Positions 31,708-40,427 of a stretch of DNA of 64,000 bases are shown piece by piece. A program made the translations under genes and the position numbers. The first letter of the stretch is position 1; every line of letters begins with the position of its first letter. Under the pieces are notes generated by a model. It saw nothing but the letters and a program-made list of their open reading frames with translations, was not told the origin of the DNA and did no database searches. This DNA is from Takakia lepidozioides (lineage: Eukaryota; Streptophyta; Takakiopsida; Takakiales; Takakiaceae), in NCBI GenBank assembly GCA_030704615.1, contig CM060734.1, positions 48,190,042-48,254,041 of the forward strand, read 5' to 3'.

Positions 31708-32892
31708 GAGACAAACCTCGTAACCAGGCTTCGCATACAAGGGCAGCTATGCTTCACCTGTAAACAATTCGCATTGCAGCTTTCCCCGCTCCCTCCTGAT
31801 GTGTAAACTCCACGCTCTTTCTTGCTATCTGTAGCTCTTTGGCGAAAGGTTGTCCTTGTACGCACATCTGAAACGTGTCACGTAGTCTTCCAATGTCTGT
31901 GTTCCATCCCATTTGACGTACAAGCCGAACGAATTTGTGTGCATTACGACTTGCTCCTTCGCATTCGACATTACTTGCGATTCCCAAATGCATTGTCACG
32001 TAGCAGTTCAGGGAATTCATTTCAGAAAAGCAAATCTGGGGAAGTACCTTGAATTACCTGGAACCACCAAGTCATGCGGTTGAGCCACACATCCACTGCA
32101 GGGTCGGAAACTTCGAGTGGAAAAGACCACATTGTCCTTATGCTCTCGGATGCATTCCAGATCGACAGCCACCGTGTCTGCCATTTCCGATCCAATGTCA
32201 GGAGCTGGAAGAGAGTGGCTATTGCTAAGAAGGAACTTCAGTGCATTGAAACCTCACCTTCTCTTTCGCCTCAACACATGCCGTTGAGAGGTGATGCAGT
32301 TTCTCCAATTGCATGGTCGGCTGCATGGCCCGAGAATAGTGTTTTGCAATCTCGGGGATGAAGTCCTTTCCAAGTGCCGGATCTGCAATTGCCACCAGCT
32401 TCACAAGCTTTGACTTGTATTTGGTTTTGGACTTGACACCGGCTTCCTTCAAGTGCTCAGTCAATGACTGCAACGTTTTGACCTGCCCCTCACTTTCCAT
32501 GAAGAAGCGTTTGGCATGGGCCAAATCCAGCTTGATGTTTGACTGCCAACAAAAACATGCAGAAGCGTTACATTCGATTCATGTGGAAAGATTACTGGAA
32601 ATTGGGGAAGGATGAGCAGAGGGAAATTGGAGGACGACTTACTTTGTATATCACCTCCACCATTCCATCCATAGTGAGACGATACCATGTCCGGTCTGTT
32701 TTTGCAACGGCTTTCTGAATGAGCTCGGGCTCTAGCATTTCCGCAAACATCTGCGGATCAGTGAGACCAGTTTTCCTCACCCTATACAGCATATGTGCCA
32801 TGTGGGTATGCACGTACGCATTCTTAGTGACCCTGCAAGGCACACTCTCCAGTTCAGTACACGGAAGCACGGAAACAAACCAGAATGGAAAC

Positions 32893-32914
32893 CGAAATGC
32901 GGCACCGCATTTCG
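32893..32914. promoter_or_regulatory. Single palindrome inside intron 1 of the methyltransferase-like gene
   Basis: A perfect dyad, CGAAATGCGG, CA, then the complement CCGCATTTCG, between the donor at 32945 and the acceptor at 32833. Copy 2 keeps a decayed version just before the matching acceptor (about 18041-18057). Confidence 0.65.
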
Positions 32915-34200
32915 AACGTGCTAGGGAGGGTATGAGTATCTTACGAGTTGAGGTCCGCCATGGCATTCTTGAGCAGGGAGGAGTCTGCCGCCTTCACCTT
33001 GAGGATGACACACTCCACCATGTAATGCCAGCCAATGTGCTTGGCATGGTTCTGCTTGATGTACTCCCACCAGGCAAGAAGTCGGTGATTCCCGTCCCAC
33101 ACAAAGAACATTTTACCCGACATATGGCCGAAGTCTGGATCACCCTTCAGCGTCGCCTCGAATTCGTTGTTGCGAGTGTGCCAGTGGGTATCCCACGTTG
33201 ACAATTCATCGGCAGTGGGTCCACGAGTTTCGCCGTCCTCATTCTCAATGGAAACGTAAAACGCTGCCGATCCCAGACGGTACCCTCCTCGAAATGCAAA
33301 CTTCAGCTTATCCACATCTCCGGGAAGGGCCTGCCTGACGATGGGAAGGGAGACCATGCAACAGAGTGGGATTCGAAGAGTCCGCTGGAATACCCTGCTG
33401 CCCAGAACTCTGCCAATGCTACTGTGTGTCTCCTCCAACATTTTATCCGCTGCACTTTTGAAATCCTCCGGAGACATGTCTGTAGGTGCCGGTAGTGGCT
33501 GAGCAGCTGGAGCATCCTCAACTGGAGCTGCACTCTGGGGCCTGTTTGCGGGCAATTCTGCCATTGCAGGGGCCTCCTCCGGGCCTGTTTGCTCATCGGT
33601 GGTGAGGTCTTGCTGCGAACGTTGAGCGGTAGCACCCTCCTCCGGTACCAAATCGACAGAAACGATCGATCCCATTGCCTTTGCTGCAGCAAAGACGGCC
33701 CCAACATCTGCAGGCGGGAAATCCTCCAGGAACTGAGCTTCAGCTCGTGGAAGCGGTTTTGCGGGAGATTGTTCGGCCGTCGCCCTGATTGCCTTCTGCT
33801 TCCTCATCCTTGCAGGTGAAGGTGTCTGCTGCAATTGAATCTGTCTTTTACCCTGCTGCTTCATTCGCGTTGGTGGGGGTGAAACGGCCTGAGCCGGTTC
33901 AGAAACCAGTAGAGGGACGGGCTGCTTCTTCTTCGACTTTGCTGGAGAAGGGCCCGACCCCTGCTGGCGATTCTCCATGACCGAAGAACGCAAGTCGATC
34001 TCTGGGGCTTTGAACTTGCCCTTCAAAGCCGCGTCTTTGAAACGCACAGGGCTAGGCCCGGCAGGAATACCCGCGCTCGGGGATCGGGTGGGTGTACGTG
34101 CTGCAGCTAGCTCCTCGGACTCTTCCTGCGGCTCTTCGGATTCCTGCGATCCCTCCAGCACGTCCACCTTTCCTGTTAGGCATGCAAACATGTTCTGCAT

Positions 34201-34817
34201 TCAAGTCTCCTAGCATTCAGTCTAAGAATTACAGAAGCAAAATGGGGGGTTCGGTGCTCGATCAGTTGCGCGCAGCCCGATCGCATGGAGCTCTCACTGG
34301 TGGCTGGGTTGCCTGAGTGGCCTGCTGCTCGGAGATGGCAATCTCCTCCTGTAGACGCATCTGCTTCCTCCCCTTTGGCATTGGCCTACGTCCGAAGTAT
34401 AATTTTCGGAGCTTGCAACGAGGTCTCTTGTCTGGTGCACGAACTCCCCCCTCTCAGGTTCGAGCATAAGAAGAACAAAGACAGGGAAAAAGGGGCAAAG
34501 AGTGCAGATGGAAAGGGCGCGAGAGGGGTGACTGAGGAGACACGACAAAAGTAGATGAAACGGCGGTGATGCACCACTTGGGTTCGAAAAGGGTTGGACG
34601 AAAGTGTCTCCTCGTGGACTTTGCGTCATTACGAAATTCGAATCGTTCAGGGTACGCCTGCCGTCCGAAAAACAAACATCATTATCCAACGGTCAGGCCG
34701 CGCCGCCTCATGCCACTTCAGTCAGATAGAGTGCAGACATGTGCCGCAATTCCATTGCTCCACGTGTTCACATTTCAAGGCATTTCCGTCCCAGCGTCTG
34801 ATGAGTTGGAGTGAAAA
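34201..34817. other. Upstream region of the methyltransferase-like gene, copy 3
   Basis: No gene recognised. Likely holds the promoter or 5' untranslated exon of the minus-strand gene. Confidence 0.4.
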
Positions 34818-36120
34818 TGCAAATGCGGCGCCGCATTTCCGTTAAGTACCATCACGAATCTACACATCCGTACTTGTTGGAAGAAAATGCGGCACCGCAT
34901 TTCCGTTCCACCTTCACATACCTTAGTTGTTGAACGGAAATATGGTGCCGCATTTCCGTTCTGGAATGTCGAAAGGTGCGATTTGGACGGAAATGCGGCA
35001 CAACATTTCAATTCCCGTGGTTCATGATTTTCAATGTGAACGGAAATGCGGTACCGCATTTCCGTTCCCCCTTCACATACCTTAGTTGTTGAACGGAAAT
35101 AGGGTGCCGCATTTCCGTCCCACAGCTCCATATGTGAGATACAAAAGGGAAATGCGGCGCCGCATTTCCGTTCTGGAATGTGGAAAGGTGCGATTCGGAC
35201 GGAAATGCGGCACAACATTTCAGTTCCCGTGGTTCATGATTTTCAATCTGAACGGAAATACGGTACCGCATTTCCCTTCCCCCTTCACATACCTTAGTTG
35301 ATGAACGGAAATGTCGTGCCACATTTCCGTTCGGGAAAGTATAGAGGTCTCACCTGAACAGAAATGCGGTGCCGCATTTCCGGTCTGGAAAGTTTGAAGG
35401 TCTCACATGGATGGAAATGCGGCACCACATTTCCGTCCCACAGCTCCAGGCCTCATATACAAAACAGAAATGCGGCGCCGCATTTCCGTTCTAGAATGTC
35501 GGAAGGTGCGACTCGGACGGAAATGCGGTGCCGCATTTCTGTTCCTGTTGTTCACGATTTTCAGTCAGAACGGAAATGCGGTATTTCAGTTCCGATGTTT
35601 CACGATTTTTCATCAGAACGGAAATGCGGTGCCGCATTTGCGTTCTGGAATGTTGGGAGGTGCGACTCAGATGGAAATGCGCTGCCGCATTTCAGTTCCG
35701 ATGGTTCACGATTTTCAGTCAGAACGGAAATGCGGTACCGCATTTCCGTTCTGGATAGTATGAATGTCTCAAGCGGTCGGAATTGCACTCGGCTCCATGC
35801 ATCAGATACAAAATGGAAATGCGGCGCCGCATTTCCGTTCTGGAATGTCGGAAAGTGCGACTCGGACGGAAATGCGGTGCCGCATTTCTGTTCCCGTTGT
35901 TCATAATTCCCAATCAGAACGGAAATGCGGTACTGAACGGAAATGCGGTACCGCATTTCCGTACCACCTTCACATACCGTGCTTGCTGGATGGAAATGCG
36001 TTACCGCATTTCCGTTCTGGAGAGTATAAAGGTTTCCCCCGGACGGAAACTTGGTTCCGCATTTCCGTCGCTCTGGTGCATGACCAAGATGCAATACGGA
36101 AATGCGGCGCCGTATTTCCG
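34818..36120. repeat. 53-bp periodic palindrome array between divergent genes, copy 3
   Basis: About 25 palindromes (half-site GGAAATGCGG, centre CG, TG, CA or TA). Centres at about 34829, 34893, then every 53 bp to 35582, then 35630, 35683, 35736, 35825, 35878, 35931, 35949, 36002, 36055 and 36108. Twenty of 24 intervals are exactly 53 bp, so a 23-bp palindrome alternates with a 30-bp spacer. The spacers fall into about five families that recur in a similar order, indicating block duplication. It lies between the start of the methyltransferase-like gene and the start of the transposase gene, a natural regulatory position. Confidence 0.95.
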
Positions 36121-36536
36121 TCCACTAGCAATCGAAAGAATCACTCGGGACGGGAAATCTGGAACCTGAATGGGTTGCATTGTTCCGAAACAACACAATT
36201 GCGGCCAGTCTTGATGAGCACAACTTGGTTGTCTGACCGTTTTAACTAACAGTACTGGCACTTGTCAGTGCGAACGTTCCTGTCTGCACCGAGAATACTG
36301 TTGGATCCACCATCTGGAGAAACTGTCAGGAGATGTTATTTCGTCGCCGAATCGGCCATCATTGTCATACTTACTGGCTATGGAATCACACCTCCCACCT
36401 TCATGCATGTAGCTTGAAACAATACTTTCCACTTCAATGTGCGACTTCCAATCGTCGATGGACTCCGCATGGTGCCTGTGAGCCTTGGTCTGTCGCTATA
36501 CTGAACCTCGCACTTGCCAACTTCGTGCGGTGTTCG

Positions 36537-39500
36537 ATGGCTCCAAATTCCTACGCTATAGTTTGCTGTCCTCCGCAACTTGGGAGAGCCTGGATCCCAA
36601 ACGAGGGAGGACTTTGCAGAGTGACTGAAACTTACCTTTGTTCCAAATTCAAGCTCAAACCGGGCACAGTTTATTTGGAAGAAGAAAGGAAGGATGTTCC
36701 TGGACAGGTTGACGAGACCATTGTCGTGCTAGGTAACGACGGAGGTTGCGGAATCGAATGGCACGTACCCCCATCAGACACCATCCTGTACCGAGCTGTG
36801 GGAATGCCCATTCCCTTTCCGAATCAGTCACTGCCCACACCATCCACAAAGGAGTCCGGAAACCGACAGGCGGCCACTGCCAACAGAGAGGTATGCAACG
36901 ATAATCATTCCCGACCTGGACCGTCAAGACCCTCCATAGCTTCTCGTGTGGACGTATTCGACATTTCCGACGAGGAAGATGATTGCATTGAGGTACCCAT
37001 GTCCTCCACACGGTCGTTCAAATCCGGCATGGACGTCTCTGTAGGTGCTACGCATGTGCCCTCGAGCATAACTCCAACCCGGTCCATTGTGCAGCTCCTA
37101 CGACAACATCACCTCGATGGTTCTCGCTCCGAACTGGCTGCTCTCGACTATGCCAAATTCCCAGTCAGAAAGGTAACGTTTCTGCCTCCCGAAGTCGATG
37201 GCAATGTCATCTTCGAGTTTCCACCTGTTTCTTCGTCAAACAAAGCCTCCGGGATGTTAACAGACATGGATCGAAAGCATGACGGACACCCCTGGTGTGT
37301 GACGAAGACCAGTAGCACGAAAATTGCTGATGGTGTTCGTGTACGATATGTCCTCTGTGCGGGGAAGCTGAGGTGCCTCAATCCCACCTGCTTCCACTTT
37401 CTCTCCAAAGGAGGGCGGAGAAACGAGACGGATTGGACTGGCACAACGTATCATCCATTCATTGTCTCCAGCCAAGCTCCTGCGGGTTCTTTCAAGTGTG
37501 CACATTGCAAAGAACCACCGACGTGCATGTCCATGTGCAGAGCCAAGCAATATTACGTAATCCATTTGCTCCCGGACTTGACTAGAGCTTGCATACACGT
37601 TGGGGTCCACTGCCACCCCTTGGCGAGAGGCAACATGCATGAGGCTGTGCAGGAAGCACACGACATCATAAAAGAGGAGGTGAAATTGAGCCCCGGAGCC
37701 AGACCAAAGCAGATTCAGCTGAAGGCAGCCCACAAGATTGCTCTTGGCAAATCATGTCTGAAGATGGTTCCGACCGAGAGCCCTTGACCGAAGACGAGAT
37801 GCGTGACCTCTTGGAGTCCGTCTCGCACGTTTGTAGTCCGAATGTGCGGAATCACATCGTATCTTGCAAGCAGGAGTTCGGCAGGGGGTCGGACATGTAC
37901 TCAATCCTGGAGGTGAAACGAATGACTGGATATGACTACATCCAAGGTAGCAGGTTTCCAGGGCAAGGCAGCGAATCCGATCGTTGTTACATTTTCAAAA
38001 TGTCGACGTGTGGGCCTGGGAGTGGAGTCGACTTGGTCACTTGCATGACAACTGGAAACTTGTCGAATGCTTGGGTGATGTTTGATCACATCAAGCGAAT
38101 TACAAACCATCAGTGGGTGACTATGGGTGCGCATGTTTATGACTATCACTCCAAGAGGCTCATGACGATTGCAATCTGCGAGATGAAAGGGGAGGACACA
38201 CAGTCCGAGATGCAGGCGAGCGTCTTCTGCCGCACATCTGGTGGACGTAGTGACGGCCACAACGGAGGACATCGACAGAGCAATCATGCAGCAAGCCACG
38301 TACTACAAGTTCCTGAGCGGCAAACAATGGGGCTTTGGGCCGGACAGGGAGGAATTGTTGGTACGAACAGCTTCGAGGTCCAAGAATCCACTGAAATGGG
38401 CGACAACATTGCGAGAGAAGATCAAAGGGACGCCTCTGCACCGCAGAGGTGAACACCTAGAGGGGGACGTCCGGACTCGCCCTGTGAGGCGGAGGATTGA
38501 AGAGGAACCCGGGTGCGAAGAGGATTCCTGGAGATCCGACAGGAACATTCGGACAGCACCTTGAGGTCCCGTCATGTTGCCGCACAATGTGTCTTCTAGC
38601 AGTGGAAGCCCAAGAAATTCCAGATCGCCGTCGCCTTCAACCGGGGATTTCGTGCGAGAAATTCCCACCGCTCCCTTGCCCCAGATTCCGCCCGCTGTTA
38701 TGCAGTATGGCCAAGCCATTGTGGAGACGACTGTGTCTGCATCACAGTGGAGAATTGCTCGCACAAAGCCGTCGTTTCGAGGAAGGTGTTCCGCAATTCG
38801 TGTGGATACACGGCAACGTTGTTTAGAGATGATAAGGAGGAATCCAGATGGGGCTGTCCCTGCTCCTACTTTTACAGGAAGATTTGTCCATGCAAAGTTT
38901 GCGGAGGCGACAACCACCCAGTTCTGGTTCTGCAGGCACGACATTATGACTTGCGTGTATGGAAAGCCCAAGTACGGCATACAAACAATGCCAGAGGCTC
39001 CCCCGGTGTGGCCGGTGGAACCAGGCTGCGATCTGAGTCAGGTTGAGGCCGACGCCCTTACCGCCGCAGGATTTCGGATGGTGCAGCGCACTGACGTCCC
39101 CAGACAACCATTTCCGCTTCCACAGCCTCCACCACCGACCCCTGTGAGAGCAAGAACAATGGGACACGACAGCTCTAAGCATCCTACACACCGTTGGGGG
39201 AAACCGAAGAGACGGCGACCTCCCTCAAAAGTGAACGAGACAAGGATGGGGAATGCACTTCGGATGAACTGTACAATCCAGAGCTCGACAGAAGTGCCCC
39301 CACCAGGATTCGGGCGTGTGTATCAGATGGCCACGACAGGCTCAGCTGTTCGCAATGAGGTGTACACCATCACCATTTCAGAATTACCCACCTGCAATTG
39401 CACCGACTTCCAGATCATGGCGAACAAGGGGGCATCATACTGCCCTTGCAAGCATTTGTACTACGTGTACCTAAAGAGATTCCGTTGTAATTCCACAACT

Positions 39501-39578
39501 CATCACTTCATACATGCACCAGGGTTGAGCCCCCAGGAGGTTCACACTCTTCTGAATATGGATCCAGGGGACCAGTGA
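36537..39578 (+). pseudogene. MULE-like transposase with GCM/WRKY-like and SWIM zinc fingers, copy 3 (internally deleted)
   Basis: Start at 36537 (MAPNSYAI), matching copy 2. Blocks: GTVYLEEERKD; SGMLTDMDRKHDGHPWCV; FKCAHCKEPP with HVGVHCHPLA (CxxC...HxH); CSPNVRNHIVSCKQ; VMFDHIKRITNHQWVTMG; ICEMKGEDTQSEM. One base is missing near 37752 (frameshift). At about 38214 roughly 580 bp present in copy 2 are deleted, removing the second catalytic Asp, the intron and the Glu region. The frame resumes at RASSAAHLVD. A TGA at 38562 precedes the C-terminal part, which holds CNCTDFQIM ... CPCKHLYYVYL, a SWIM finger (CxC, CxH) typical of MULE transposases. This copy cannot supply active transposase. A single palindrome lies downstream at about 39831-39852. 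Confidence 0.8.
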
Positions 39579-40149
39579 GCTTGGCTTGCGGTCCCAATAC
39601 AATGGTACGCCCATCCTTTTCGGATAGTAGAACTGTATTGCTGCCAGTACCTCAGACTCTGGCCACAGAAAGGTCTGACATATGTATTGCCTACCAGTAA
39701 CCTGTTTTGCTCGAACTAAGATATTACTATATCGTTCACTTGTTTCCACGTGCATGTATTTTTGTATGTTGGAGGGTTCATGTTTTTCTGCTTTCCGAAA
39801 ACTTGCTTTCCTCATTCGACCTCCGACAAGGAAATGCGGCGCCGCATTTCCAAGTATCGTCGTAGGTACTGGTAGAGGCGGCCTTCGCCAACACCAAACC
39901 GCTCCGAAATTTCGCAAGTGCAAACCCTAATGCGGCACCTTATTTCCCAGTTCAGTTGCAAACCTTTCCCGCCGAATACCCGAAGAAGACAGAATTGTGA
40001 AGTACTGCAGACTCTATTGGTGCAGACTCCATTGGTTCAATCGCGGCAAAAGGGTCAGCTTCATTCCAATGTTAAGGCATGTAAAACTGCGGAATACTCT
40101 ATACAGGCCAGTATGCGACGTCCTTTTGCAGTGGTATACTGGATTTCCC

Positions 40150-40427
40150 GTTGCACGGTCACTTATTTCCATGAGCGGATCTAAAAAACCATGAGCGGAC
40201 TTGTTACTGACGACATATCTTCGCCGCATTACATGATCTGGAACGTCCAAAAACGGCAAGGTCAAATAAAAAACTATTATTTTAATACTTGTTTAATCTG
40301 CCGCATTTCCAAATTTGGAGGAGTCCGCTCATGAAATCCGCGTATCTTAGACTTCGGCTCACCGCTCATGCGGCTCATGCGGCTCATGGCTCATGGCTCA
40401 TGGTTTCTACTCATGAAATAGTAAACC
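40150..40427. repeat. Right terminus and GCTCATG subterminal repeats, copy 3
   Basis: Tandem GCTCATG/CGGCTCATG units at 40355-40400, then the terminal CTCATGAAATAGTAAACC (40410-40427). Further terminus-like motifs in both orientations (TTTCCATGAGCGGA at about 40167, TCCGCTCATGAAAT at about 40323) suggest a duplicated or nested end. Confidence 0.75.

Larger units (their letters stand above)
29267..34200 (-). pseudogene. Nine-exon ParB-like plus DNA-methyltransferase-like gene, copy 3
   Basis: Exons by splice signals and comparison with copy 2: 34200-32945, 32832-32643, 32542-32258, about 32179-32058, about 32030-31758, 31611-30499, 30402-30138, 30035-29825, 29734-29267. Exon 1 is a disordered Pro/Gln/Lys-rich region, then KLKFAFRGGYRLG and MFFVWDGNHRLLAWWEYI (ParB/sulfiredoxin-like GxHR box). 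Exons 2-5 form a middle region of unknown fold. Exon 6 has a basic linker, then SCDMIILDIPDGE (30741-30772, motif IV position) and VVVLASREK. Exon 7 has AYCFVKENSTFAF and RTRSPAFIQTIIETC, and VLDLICGTG continues in exon 8 as ASMWAGRFSDRHLFAYEED (motif I). This order is that of beta-class N6-adenine/N4-cytosine methyltransferases. The tail is acidic. Frameshifts near 31385, in the linker near 31050-31130, and at 29565 break it. A nuclear, DNA-acting role is inferred. Confidence 0.7.
25926..40427 (+). mobile_element. Copy 3: most complete copy of the large MULE-like element (about 14.5 kb)
   Basis: Left end GGGGGCTGCTATTTCATGAG at 25926; right end, read on the minus strand from about 40427, GGTTTACTATTTCATGAG, both followed inward by CATGAGC-type repeats. 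Content: F1 (minus), F2 (plus), palindrome array, nine-exon ParB/methyltransferase-like gene (minus), 53-bp palindrome array, transposase gene (plus). The copy is structurally complete but its transposase has lost the end of the DDE region. No matching target-site duplication of 8-10 bp is visible between the left flank (CCCATTGTG) and the right flank (ATATAATAA), so the two ends may not stem from one simple insertion. Class assignment (MULE-like) rests on the transposase core and SWIM finger. Confidence 0.75.

Noticed and set aside
14802-34200. Bacterial contamination as the source of the methyltransferase-like gene
   Set aside because: The gene has many spliceosomal introns, plant-type flanks and several diverged copies within plant repeats.
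34818-36120. CRISPR array (23-bp palindromic repeat, 30-bp spacers)
   Set aside because: The regular repeat-spacer layout looks like CRISPR, but the spacers belong to a few families that recur in order, the repeats vary in their centre and arms, there are no cas genes, and the setting is a eukaryotic transposon.
35364-36249. Open frames of 118-180 codons across the 53-bp array
   Set aside because: Recurring KCGTAFPF, GNAAPHF and EMRRRIS strings on both strands show they are palindrome translations, not genes.
25926-40427. Target-site duplication flanking copy 3
   Set aside because: I compared 8-10 bp outside both ends (CCCATTGTG on the left, ATATAATAA on the right) and they do not match.
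1293-40427. Integrated DNA virus or giant-virus fragment
   Set aside because: No capsid, DNA polymerase or packaging ATPase is seen. Terminal repeats, a DDE/SWIM transposase and multiple GT-AG introns point to a DNA transposon.
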